The notes beneath the pieces were generated by a model. It was not told where the DNA came from. It did not search any database and was given only the letters and a program-made list of their open reading frames with translations. A program made the position numbers and the translations under genes. DNA of 64,000 bases from Streptomyces sp. ISL-11 (GTDB lineage Bacteria > Actinomycetota > Actinomycetes > Streptomycetales > Streptomycetaceae), in contig NZ_JAGGOL010000036.1 in NCBI RefSeq assembly GCF_018614525.1, forward strand, positions 1 to 64,000, given 5' to 3'. Below, one piece after another: positions 8,325-15,393 of the stretch (the stretch's first letter is position 1; the number at the start of each line of letters is the position of its first letter).

Positions 8325-8756
8325 TCAGCCGAGCTGGTCGTGGGTGATGCTCCGGGACCGGGTGAGGACGGCGTCCCCGCCCGTCTCCAGGACGTCGTGC
8401 ACCACACAGCTCGGCGCGATCTCCGGCTCCCGCCGGCCGGGCCGGACCGTGACCACGAGCGCGTACACCGTGGAGCGGACGGCGCCGTCGTGCAGCGGGG
8501 TCAGCGCGATGTGGTTGAACCAGTGCCGTCGTTGTACCGGGTCGTCCGCGAACCGCTCGTGGAACCTCACCAGTTCGGCGACGATCGCCGCCCGGCCGCG
8601 GGCCGGTTCGGCGGACGGGGAATGCTGGAAGGTGCCCGACTCGGTGAAGGTCAGGGCGTACTCCTCGAACCGGCCGGCGTCCAGGGCCTGCATCTGATGT
8701 GCGTAGAAATGCTGAACCCGGGCGTACAGGCCGGTCTCCACGGCGGTGTCGTTCAT
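8325..8756 (-). CDS. SnoaL/NTF2-like protein, possible polyketide cyclase or accessory factor
   Basis: 143-residue single-domain protein with the cystatin-like alpha+beta barrel pattern of the NTF2/SnoaL superfamily: an N-terminal helix (LYARVQHFYAHQMQALDAG), an ESGTFQHS strand and a RHWFNHIAL strand. In type II polyketide clusters this fold includes aldol cyclases (SnoaL) and proteins such as ActVI-ORFA, which resembles this one in length. It is divergent from the ActIII-like ketoreductase, with candidate SARP repeats between them, so it is almost certainly a pathway gene. Whether it catalyses a ring closure or assists a tailoring enzyme cannot be told from sequence. Confidence 0.65.
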   Translation of the reverse strand: MNDTAVETGLYARVQHFYAHQMQALDAGRFEEYALTFTESGTFQHSPSAEPARGRAAIVAELVRFHERFADDPVQRRHWFNHIALTPLHDGAVRSTVYALVVTVRPGRREPEIAPSCVVHDVLETGGDAVLTRSRSITHDQLG

Positions 8757-8866
8757 GGCGCTCCTTCGGGTGCGTGCGGATGAACACGGCGGGTGCGGGT
8801 GCGGGATGCCGGCGGGTGCGTACGGCCGGGCGGGGCGGGGCCGGGAGGCCCACCCTCGCCGCCCCG

Positions 8867-8886
8867 CCTCGAAGCGGGCTCGAAGC
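8867..8886 (+). promoter_or_regulatory. Candidate SARP operator for the ketoreductase operon
   Basis: TCGAAGC occurs twice (8869-8875 and 8880-8886), perfectly repeated at an 11-bp spacing in the direction of the ketoreductase gene. A GCTCCAGC (GCTGGAGC on the minus strand) at 8900-8907 may serve the divergent SnoaL-like gene. The heptamer and period match those known for ActII-ORF4/DnrI-type activators. Confidence 0.65.
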
Positions 8887-8984
8887 GGGACGCGCCGGCG
8901 CTCCAGCCGCCGTCGACTTCGCCTCTAGGCCGGTGCCGCACGCTCGCCGGGCCACCATCCGACGACAGGCGGGACCGAAGACGC

Positions 8985-9770
8985 ATGAGCGAGACAGTCA
9001 GGCCCGTGGCCCTGGTGACCGGAGCCACGAGCGGCATCGGCAAGGAGATCGCGCACCGGCTCGCGGCGCGCGGGGCGCGCGTGCACATCTGCGCCCGCGG
9101 CAAGGACGAGCTGGAGGCGACCGTCGCGGAGCTGCGCGGGGCGGGCCACGAGGCGGAGGGCGCGACGTGCGACGTCTCGCGGCCCGAGCAGATCCGGGAG
9201 TACGTACGGACGGCCGTGGACCGCTTCGGCCCGGTGGACGTCCTGGTCAACAACGCGGGCCGCAGCGGCGGCGGCGCGACGGCGGAGATCCCGGACGAGC
9301 TGTGGTTCGACGTCATCAACACCAACCTCAACAGCGTCTTCCTGATGACCAAGGAGGTGCTGACCACCGGCGGCATGCTCGCCCGGGGCAGCGGCCGCGT
9401 CATCAACATCGCCTCCACCGGCGGCAAGCAGGGCGTGGTGCACGCCGCCCCGTACTCCGCCTCCAAGCACGGCGTCGTCGGCTTCACCAAGGCGCTCGGG
9501 CTGGAGCTCGCCCGCACCGGCATCACGGTCAACGCCGTGTGCCCCGGCTTCGTCGAGACCCCGATGGCCGAACGGGTCCGCGAGCACTACGCGGGCATCT
9601 GGGGCGTCAGCGAGCGGGAGGCGCACGACCGCATCACCACCCGGGTGCCGATGGGCCGTTACGTGGAGCCCCGCGAGGTGGCCGCGATGGTCGAGTACCT
9701 GGTGGGGGACGACGCGGCCGCGGTGACGGCCCAGGCCCTGAACGTCTGCGGCGGACTGGGGAACTACTGA
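8985..9770 (+). CDS. Type II PKS C9 ketoreductase (ActIII-like)
   Basis: 261-residue SDR very close to ActIII, the NADPH-dependent reductase that reduces the C9 carbonyl of the nascent ACP-bound octaketide. Visible are the cofactor motif TGATSGIG (about residues 12-19), NNAG, the catalytic Ser in NIASTGGKQG, and Tyr/Lys in PYSASKHG. The C-terminal AVTAQALNVCGGLGNY is the ActIII-type ending. The PGG motif of ActIII (94-96), which influences stereochemistry, is SGG here (GRSGGGAT). It opens a three-gene operon: the next SDR begins on its stop codon (TGATG), then an F420-type enzyme follows. A SARP-type direct repeat lies upstream. Confidence 0.95.
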   Translation: MSETVRPVALVTGATSGIGKEIAHRLAARGARVHICARGKDELEATVAELRGAGHEAEGATCDVSRPEQIREYVRTAVDRFGPVDVLVNNAGRSGGGATAEIPDELWFDVINTNLNSVFLMTKEVLTTGGMLARGSGRVINIASTGGKQGVVHAAPYSASKHGVVGFTKALGLELARTGITVNAVCPGFVETPMAERVREHYAGIWGVSEREAHDRITTRVPMGRYVEPREVAAMVEYLVGDDAAAVTAQALNVCGGLGNY

Positions 9771-10510
9771 TGTCCGCCCCCGCGCGCGTCGCCCTGGTCA
9801 CCGGGTCCTCGTCCGGCATCGGGGCGGCCATCGCCACCCGGCTGGCCGCCGAGGGGATCCGCGTCGTGGTCAACTCCGCGCGCTCCGCGGAGGCCGGCGA
9901 GAAGGTCGCCCGGTCCCTGCCGGACGCCGTGTACGTACGGGCCGACGTCTCCGTCGAGGCCGAGGCCCGGCGGCTGGTGGCCGCCGCGGTGGAGCACTAC
10001 GGGCGGCTCGACCTGCTCGTCAACAACGCGGGCCTGACCCGTGTCGTCCCGCACGCCGACCTGGAGGGCGCGTCCCCCGCCGTCTGGCGGGAGATCTTCG
10101 CGCTCAATGTGTTCGGCACCTGGCAGACCACCGTCGCCGCGATGCCCCACCTGAGCGCGTCCGGGTCGGGAGCGGTCGTCAACATTTCCTCCGTCGCCGG
10201 CAGCCGGCCCGCGGGCAGCTCCATCCCCTACGCGGTGAGCAAGGCGGCGATCGAGCACATGACCGTGCTGCTCGCCAACACCGTCGGCCCGCGCGTCCGC
10301 GTCAACGCGGTGGCACCCGGCCTGATCGAGACGCCCTGGACCCGCGACAGCGACTTCTTCGCCCCGATCGCGGAGAAGGTGCGCGCGAGCACGCCGCTGC
10401 GCAGGGTGGGCCTGCCCGAGGACGTCGCCGAGGCCGTGCTGAACCTCGCCGACGCCACGTACACCACCGGCCAGGTGCTGCTGGTGGACGGCGGCGCCCA
10501 CCTGATCTGA
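9770..10510 (+). CDS. SDR-family oxidoreductase (tailoring)
   Basis: 246-residue classical short-chain dehydrogenase. The cofactor loop TGSSSGIG, NNAG, the catalytic Ser in NISSVAGS, and the YxxxK pair in PYAVSKAA are all present, and the C-terminus (TTGQVLLVDGGAHLI) is the usual SDR end. It overlaps the stop of the ActIII-like gene by one base, so the two are translationally coupled. It is FabG-like rather than ActIII-like, lacking the GGLGNY ending, so it probably acts after ring formation or on a side chain. The substrate is unknown; candidates include a hydroxyl or keto group on the tricyclic core. Confidence 0.85.
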   Translation: MSAPARVALVTGSSSGIGAAIATRLAAEGIRVVVNSARSAEAGEKVARSLPDAVYVRADVSVEAEARRLVAAAVEHYGRLDLLVNNAGLTRVVPHADLEGASPAVWREIFALNVFGTWQTTVAAMPHLSASGSGAVVNISSVAGSRPAGSSIPYAVSKAAIEHMTVLLANTVGPRVRVNAVAPGLIETPWTRDSDFFAPIAEKVRASTPLRRVGLPEDVAEAVLNLADATYTTGQVLLVDGGAHLI

Positions 10511-10566
10511 CACGTCCGATCCGACACGCCGTCCGGCGTCCGGGGACACGATCGGAGGGAGACGGC

Positions 10567-11598
10567 ATGCGGCTCGGCGCGAATCTCACCTATCAGGGCG
10601 CGGGCGAACTGGCCCGCGCCGCGGAGGAGCTCGGCTACGACGTGGTGCTGGCACCGGAGGGCTACCGCTCGGACGCGGTCAGCGTGTTGGGGCTCGCCGC
10701 CGGGGCGACCCGGCGCATCGGCCTCGCCTCGGGCGTCATGCAGATCCCCGCCCGCCCGCCGGGCACGGCCGCGCTCACCGCGGCGACGCTGGACGCCCTC
10801 AGCGGCGGCCGGTTCCGGCTCGGGCTCGGGGTCTCCAACCCCGATGTGTCGCACGGCTGGTACGGAGTGCCCTTCGACCGGCCGCTCGCCCGCACCCGGG
10901 AGTACGTGGACATCGTCCGGCGGGCCCTGGCGGGCGAGGCCGTCACCTACGAGGGTGAACATTTCCAGCTGCCCGCGCCCGGCACCGGGGGCGACGCGCC
11001 CCTGTACCTGCACACCGAACGGCCGCGGCCCACGGTCCCCGTCTACCTGGCGGCGGTCGGGCCGCGCGCCCTCGAACTGGCGGGGGAGATCGCCGACGGG
11101 TGGATCGGGGTGTTCACCTCGCCCGAGTCCGTGGCCGAGTCCGTCGCCGGAATCCGGGCGGGCCGGCTGCGGGCGGGGCTCGGCATGGCGGGGTTCGACG
11201 TCCTGCCCAGCCTGCCCACGGCCGTCGCCGACGACGTGGCCAGCGCGGTGGACGCCCTGCGCGAGCAGTACGTGTATCTGCTCGGCATCGGTGACCCCGA
11301 ACGGAACTTCTACTGCGCCATGGCCCGGCGGATGGGCTACGGCCGCGAGGCCGCCCTGCTGCGGCAGCGGCTCGCGGCCGGTGACCGCGAGGGGGCGGGG
11401 GCCGCGTTGCCCGCCGCGTTCATCGACCGCACGGCCCTGGTGGGGCCGGTGCCCAGGCTCGCGGACCGGATGCGCGCGTACGCCGACGCCGGCGTCACCA
11501 CACTCGGGGTGATGGTCTCGGCGGCGGCCACCACGCTGGAGGGCCGGACCCGCATCCTCCGCGCCGCGGCGGAGGCGCTGGCGGACACGGGCGGGTGA
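10567..11598 (+). CDS. F420-dependent (LLM-class) oxidoreductase
   Basis: 343-residue luciferase-like TIM-barrel protein. Typical features are the N-terminal LAADAEELGYDVVL-like segment (here AAEELGYDVVLAPEG), the RRIGLASGV strand, LDALSGGRFRLGLGV, and the VPVYLAAVGPRALELAGEIADGW block that closes the cofactor pocket. LLM enzymes without a luciferase partner in actinobacteria mostly use F420, but FMN use cannot be excluded. Third gene of the ketoreductase operon, 56 bp after the SDR with GGAGGGAG before the ATG. A second LLM gene at 13414 suggests two reductions or hydride transfers during tailoring. Confidence 0.85.
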   Translation: MRLGANLTYQGAGELARAAEELGYDVVLAPEGYRSDAVSVLGLAAGATRRIGLASGVMQIPARPPGTAALTAATLDALSGGRFRLGLGVSNPDVSHGWYGVPFDRPLARTREYVDIVRRALAGEAVTYEGEHFQLPAPGTGGDAPLYLHTERPRPTVPVYLAAVGPRALELAGEIADGWIGVFTSPESVAESVAGIRAGRLRAGLGMAGFDVLPSLPTAVADDVASAVDALREQYVYLLGIGDPERNFYCAMARRMGYGREAALLRQRLAAGDREGAGAALPAAFIDRTALVGPVPRLADRMRAYADAGVTTLGVMVSAAATTLEGRTRILRAAAEALADTGG

Positions 11599-11640
11599 GG
11601 GGGCACGACCGTGTGCCGTGCGGGTCTTCGGCTGCGGGCC

Positions 11641-11800
11641 GGTCCTTGCCGCCTGCGGCGGCGGGCGCCCTGCGGGCGCGTCCTCAAGCGCCGGACGGGC
11701 TTTATTGTGGCTGGGTTCAGCCACAATCAGCCCGTTGGGGGCACCTCCCAGCGGTAGCTGGGGGAGTTTGAGGACACCGCCGCGCAGCGGTGGTGCGCAC
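11641..11800. repeat. Composite intergenic repeat, copy 2
   Basis: An 80-bp core (11688-11767) between TCCTCAA (11681-11687) and TTGAGGA (11768-11774). Within it is a perfect 10-bp hairpin (ATTGTGGCTG, loop GGTT, 11704-11727). The left flank is the GCCGCCTGCGGCGGCGGGCG type and the right flank the CCGCGCAGCGGTGGTGCGCAC type. Compared with the copy at 48296-48448 the flanks are in the same order but the core is reversed. It lies between the convergent F420-enzyme gene and the hypothetical gene at 11819. Confidence 0.85.
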
Positions 11801-11818
11801 AGATCCGTCGCGCGAGCG

Positions 11819-12367
11819 TCAAGGCACCGGCAGGGTCCGGGTGAGCGTGCCCGTCGGCTGCGGATAGCCGACCACCGTGCCCCGGCGGGCGTCGGAGGTC
11901 CGGGCCCAGTGATAGCTCCACGCCGGGTCGGCGAAACCGGTTCCCGCCAGGCCGGTCTCCACCGCGCCGCCGCCGTCGGCCCGCAGCGTCCAGCGCACCG
12001 CCGGAAGCGTGAACGGCACCCCCGGGCCGAACGGCCCCGGTGCACGCACCGCGAGCCCGCCGCCCGCGAGCGGTTCGGCGTACGGCGCGCCCTCCCCGCC
12101 CTCCAGCGCGTGCCGCACGACCCGCGCGCCGGTCGGCGCCCGGAAGCACAGCGTGAGGTCACGGATGCCACTGCTGAGCTTCGGACTGAAGGTGATCGGC
12201 GCGGGCGCGAGGAGCACGCCGAACTCCTCGCCCGCGGCCACCGTGCGCGGAGCGGTCACGGCGAAGCGCAGGGTGTACGGGATGGTGTGGTCGTCGCCGT
12301 CCGGCTCGGTGTGCACCCGGCAGACGAGGGCCAGCGAAAGGTCGGCCGTCAGGGCGTCGGTCGGCAC
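11819..12367 (-). CDS. Hypothetical protein in the polyketide cluster
   Basis: 182-residue protein I do not recognise. It appears soluble and rich in beta structure (alternating hydrophobic strands, many Gly/Pro turns), without a signal peptide or cysteine motif. It starts three bases after the stop of the methyltransferase gene, so it is almost certainly co-transcribed with it under the same candidate SARP operator. The fold is probably a beta-sandwich or jelly-roll. Roles as an auxiliary binding protein or a non-catalytic folding chaperone of the polyketide are open; no catalytic residues stand out. Confidence 0.7.
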   Translation of the reverse strand: MPTDALTADLSLALVCRVHTEPDGDDHTIPYTLRFAVTAPRTVAAGEEFGVLLAPAPITFSPKLSSGIRDLTLCFRAPTGARVVRHALEGGEGAPYAEPLAGGGLAVRAPGPFGPGVPFTLPAVRWTLRADGGGAVETGLAGTGFADPAWSYHWARTSDARRGTVVGYPQPTGTLTRTLPVP

Positions 12368-12370
12368 GGC

Positions 12371-13222
12371 TCAGCCCTCCCGGACGGCCGCGGCGAGCCC
12401 GCTCGGCCGGGCCCCGACGCGCGCCGCGAGGTCGCCGCCGCGCCCGTAGCGGGCCGCGAGCCCGGCCACCGTGGGCGCGTCCCTGACGTGCCAGCCGTGC
12501 CCGGTGAGCCAGGCCGCCGGATCGTCGAGGGTCGACCGCCAGGTCGCGCCCAGTCCGTCGAGGGTGTCCGAGACCTCCGCCAGATCGCCGCCCTTGGTCC
12601 CCGAGTCGATGTGGTCCATGGCGAGTTCGCTGCCGGGGGCCGACAGCCCGGCCACCTCCCGCAGCAGCGCGTCGTTCTCGGCGGCGGACAGGTACGGCAG
12701 CAGTCCCTCGACCAGCCACGCGCACGGCGACCCGGGATCGAAGCCGGCCGACAGGAGTGCCCCGGGCCAGTCCCCGCGCAGGTCGGCACCCAGGACCGTC
12801 CGCTCGCAGCCGGCCTTCGCCCGCTCCTGGGCCAGCACGCCCTCCTTGAAGTCCAGCAGCTCCGGCAGGTCGGCCTCGAACAGCCGCGTACCGGCCGGCC
12901 ACGGCAGCCGGAACGCCCGGGTGTCCAGACCCGCGGCCAGGATCACCACCTGCCGGCAGCCGCGGTCCGCCGCGCCGGCCAGGTAGTCGTCGAAGAAGCG
13001 GGTGCGCACGGCCACGTACCCGGCGAAGTCCCGCATGCCGTCCACGGCGCTCGCCCCGACGGCCTCCACGAAGGCCCGCGCGTAGGGGTCGTGGAAGAGC
13101 GGCTGCGCGCGGTCGCTCTCCAAGGCGCGCCCGGCGGCGATGCCCACCGCCGTCAGGCTGACGCCCCTGGGCAGTTCCGGCGCTCCACCGGGTCCGGCCG
13201 CCCCTGTCCCGCTGTCGTTCAT
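12371..13222 (-). CDS. LCM/PPM-family SAM-dependent methyltransferase
   Basis: 283-residue class I methyltransferase of the leucine carboxyl methyltransferase-like family (TIGR00027 type). Seen are the family start GVSLTAVGIAAGRALES, DPYARAFV, RTRFFDD, the SAM loop VVILAAGLDTRAFRL, the acidic FEADLPELLDFK and WLVEGLLPYL. Family members are common in actinobacteria and usually O-methylate acids or phenols. ATG 13222 opens a two-gene unit with the hypothetical gene at 11819, divergent from an F420-type enzyme, with two facing sets of SARP-type repeats between. It is probably one of two O-methylation steps in the aromatic pathway. Confidence 0.85.
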   Translation of the reverse strand: MNDSGTGAAGPGGAPELPRGVSLTAVGIAAGRALESDRAQPLFHDPYARAFVEAVGASAVDGMRDFAGYVAVRTRFFDDYLAGAADRGCRQVVILAAGLDTRAFRLPWPAGTRLFEADLPELLDFKEGVLAQERAKAGCERTVLGADLRGDWPGALLSAGFDPGSPCAWLVEGLLPYLSAAENDALLREVAGLSAPGSELAMDHIDSGTKGGDLAEVSDTLDGLGATWRSTLDDPAAWLTGHGWHVRDAPTVAGLAARYGRGGDLAARVGARPSGLAAAVREG

Positions 13223-13273
13223 CCGACGCTCCCTTCGATGTGCGGATGGTGTGCGCGACGATCGCCCCGGCGG

Positions 13274-13302
13274 CTGGAGCAGGGCTCGAAGCCCGCTGGA
13301 AC
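13274..13302 (+). promoter_or_regulatory. SARP-type triple repeat facing the F420-enzyme gene
   Basis: CTGGAGC (13274), CTCGAAG (13285) and CTGGAAC (13296) are spaced exactly 11 bp apart, each preceded by G to give GCTSGAR. They read toward the F420-type gene at 13414. Confidence 0.7.
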
Positions 13303-13321
13303 TCCCCGATCCCGACGCGCC

Positions 13322-13351
13322 GTTCGAGGGCCGCAGTAGCCGCGCTCCAGC
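13322..13351 (-). promoter_or_regulatory. SARP-type repeat facing the methyltransferase gene
   Basis: On the minus strand GCTGGAGC (13351-13344) and CTCGAAC (13328-13322) lie 22 bp apart, two periods, with a degenerate copy CTACTGC at the midpoint (13339-13333). They read toward the methyltransferase gene at 13222, so this intergenic region has two head-to-head sets. Confidence 0.55.
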
Positions 13352-13413
13352 GATCGGTGCCATCGTGGACGGGGACAGGGAAGAAGCTCTACGCGCTCAC
13401 GGAGGTTCCTCGC

Positions 13414-14325
13414 GTGACCAGCTCTCAGCAACGCCCGTCCCGCCGGCTGCGGATCGGGGGTGACCTGCCCTACTTCGACAGCCGCCACGAACTGCGGGAC
13501 TACGTCCAGGCATTCGAGGAGCTCGGCTACGACTATCTGGGGTTCGGCGAGCACGTGCTGCCGGCCCGGGCGCCGAACTGGCCCTCGGACATCTCCCCGT
13601 GCGAGCCGTGGCACGAGTCCTTCACCCAGGCGGCCTTCGTCGCCGCGCTGACCTCGCGGATCGAGATCGCCGCGTCGGTGCTGCTGCCGCTGCGCCCGGC
13701 CGGCATCGCGGCCAAGCAGGCCGCCGAGATCGACCTCTTCTCGGAGGGCCGGCTGCGGCTGTCCGTCAGCGTCGGCTGGAACCGCGAGGAGGTCCGCGCG
13801 CTCGGCGTCGACCCCGCGACCCGCGGACAGCTCATCGAGGAGCAGGTGGAGGTGATGCGGCTGCTGTGGACCGAGCCGTACGTCACCTACCGCGGCAAGC
13901 TGATCGAGATCGTGGACGTGGCGGTCAACCCCCGCCCGGAGCGGCCCATTCCGGTGTGGATGGGCGGCGGTGACTTCGAGGGCGGCGGGGTGCCGGGGCC
14001 GGCGGTGCTGGACCGGATGGCCCGGCTCGCCGACGGATACAAGATGTTCGGGCCGCTGATGCGGGACGTCGACGCCGGCGTGGACGTGATCCGCCGGCTG
14101 CGCGCCCTGGTGGCCGACCACGGCCGGGACCCCGGTGACTTCGGCGTCGAGGCGCGCATGCCGCTCCAGCTGCTGCCGGAGGAGGCATGGACCGAGCGCC
14201 TGGAGACCTGGCGTCAGGCCGGTGCCACGCATGTCACCCTCTCCAACCGGCGGGGGGCGGGCGGTGCGGATGCGGAGATCTCACGTCTCACTCGCTTCCG
14301 GGAGCTGACGGACGGCCTCTGGTAG
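13414..14325 (+). CDS. F420-dependent (LLM-class) oxidoreductase
   Basis: 303-residue luciferase-like oxidoreductase, only distantly similar to the one at 10567. Features are the N-terminal LRIGGDLPYF, YVQAFEELGYDYLGFGEHV, SRIEIAASVLLPLRPAGIAAK, LFSEGRLRLSVSVGWNREEV (a typical LLM signature) and PIPVWMGGGDF. I choose GTG 13414 with GGAGG 13 bases before it, because this is where family similarity begins. It follows a triple SARP-type repeat and is divergent from the methyltransferase. F420 use is the family expectation in actinobacteria; the substrate is unknown. Confidence 0.85.
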   Translation: MTSSQQRPSRRLRIGGDLPYFDSRHELRDYVQAFEELGYDYLGFGEHVLPARAPNWPSDISPCEPWHESFTQAAFVAALTSRIEIAASVLLPLRPAGIAAKQAAEIDLFSEGRLRLSVSVGWNREEVRALGVDPATRGQLIEEQVEVMRLLWTEPYVTYRGKLIEIVDVAVNPRPERPIPVWMGGGDFEGGGVPGPAVLDRMARLADGYKMFGPLMRDVDAGVDVIRRLRALVADHGRDPGDFGVEARMPLQLLPEEAWTERLETWRQAGATHVTLSNRRGAGGADAEISRLTRFRELTDGLW

Positions 14326-14491
14326 GTGCGTAGGCGCTGCGCTGGGCGCCGACGCGGTTTCTCCCGTGTCGGCGGCCCGCCCGGCTCCCGCGAGCCGTTC
14401 AATTGGGCAGCCCGCGGCCCTCGGGACGTGCCGGTGTCCGCGCGGACCGGGGCCCCGGGAGACGCCTATGCCGGTGGGGCGCGGCGGTTGG

Positions 14492-14514
14492 GAGGTACCC
14501 GGCTCGGGTACCTC
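14492..14514. terminator. Hairpin between convergent genes
   Basis: A perfect 10-bp inverted repeat, GAGGTACCCG with loop GCT, lies in the 239-bp gap between the F420-enzyme gene and the convergent TetR gene. It has no T-run, which is common for Streptomyces terminators. I see no gene in the gap. Confidence 0.5.
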
Positions 14515-14564
14515 GCGCTCAGGGCCGGCGTGCCCGGCACTCTGGCGCCTCCGGCGTCTCCCAC

Positions 14565-15329
14565 CTACGACTCGCACCCGGCCGGTTCGTACCCCTCGGC
14601 CTTTGCGGACCCGTTCTCCTTGGGCTCGGCCTCCTTGGGCTCGGTCTCCTTGGGCTCGGTCTCCTTGGGTGCGGACAGATGCCGCAGCAGCCGGCGGATC
14701 TGCTCGCCGTACCGCTCCTGGAACTCGGCCGACCGGGGGTCGAGCCCCGACGCCTCCCTGGCGATCTGCGGCATCACGATCGGCGCCATGACCATCCCCA
14801 TGACGGCCAGCCGCAGGAAGCCCGGGTCGAGGTCGGGGGAGATCTCGCCCCGCTCGCGGGCGCGGTGCAGCCGCGCCAGGTCCGCGGTGATCGCCGACGT
14901 CTCCTCGGGGATCTCCTGCGAGTCGCCCGACAGGCCGCGCCAGATCGCGAGCCGCGCCGGCCGCGGGTCGGCCAGGCCGCGCTCCAGATAGCGGACGGCG
15001 ACCTCCTCCAGCGGCGCGTACTCCTCGACGAAGAGCGCCTCGCGCTCGGCCCACTCGCGCTGGAGCTCGCGGTAGAGGCCGTCCTTCCCGCCGAAGTAAT
15101 AGCTGATCAGCTGCTTGTTCACGCCCGCCCGCGCGGCGATGTCCTGCACCCGGGCGCCGGCCAGGCCGTGCTGGGCGAACTCCTCCAGCGCCGCGTCGAG
15201 CAGCAGCTTCCGGGACCGCTCCGCGTCCCGTCGGCGCTCCTCGGTCTTCGGTGCCCGGCGCGGCCGGGGTCGGTCGGGCAGCTCGTCGGCCTCCGGGGCG
15301 GACCCGGACCCGGTCCTCTTCGTCGTCAT
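14565..15329 (-). CDS. TetR-family repressor of the adjacent efflux pump
   Basis: 254-residue TetR regulator. The HTH is at about residues 38-85 (LLLDAALEEFAQHGLAGARV, then AARAGVNKQLISYYFGGKDG), after a long basic N-terminal tail. The ligand-binding half follows. The C-terminus has an unusual acidic/basic repeat, KETEP/KEAEP, encoded by four 15-bp tandem copies (14616-14675). It is divergent from a DHA2 exporter gene, with a 20-bp imperfect palindrome between that overlaps the exporter's -35 box. This is the standard arrangement for a repressor that releases its pump gene on binding the product or a biosynthetic intermediate. Confidence 0.85.
   Translation of the reverse strand: MTTKRTGSGSAPEADELPDRPRPRRAPKTEERRRDAERSRKLLLDAALEEFAQHGLAGARVQDIAARAGVNKQLISYYFGGKDGLYRELQREWAEREALFVEEYAPLEEVAVRYLERGLADPRPARLAIWRGLSGDSQEIPEETSAITADLARLHRARERGEISPDLDPGFLRLAVMGMVMAPIVMPQIAREASGLDPRSAEFQERYGEQIRRLLRHLSAPKETEPKETEPKEAEPKENGSAKAEGYEPAGCES
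14616..14675. repeat. Four 15-bp tandem repeats inside the TetR gene
   Basis: Four copies of CTCCTTGGGCTCGGN (the last one diverged) encode the KETEP/KEAEP pentapeptide repeat at the repressor's C-terminus. Being in frame, copy-number change would alter only tail length. Confidence 0.9.
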
Positions 15330-15342
15330 GCGGACACTTTAC

Positions 15343-15387
15343 TCAATCATCCGGTTGGTTGACAGTGCCACCTCGATGGATGACCAT
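15343..15387 (+). promoter_or_regulatory. TetR operator and exporter promoter
   Basis: TCAATCA-TCCGGT-TGGTTGA (15343-15362) is a near-perfect inverted repeat. It overlaps a consensus -35 TTGACA (15359-15364) followed 17 bp later by a weak -10 GACCAT (15382-15387). Transcription would begin at about 15394, on the exporter's ATG, suggesting a leaderless mRNA repressed by the TetR protein. Confidence 0.6.
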
Positions 15388-15393
15388 GGGGTC

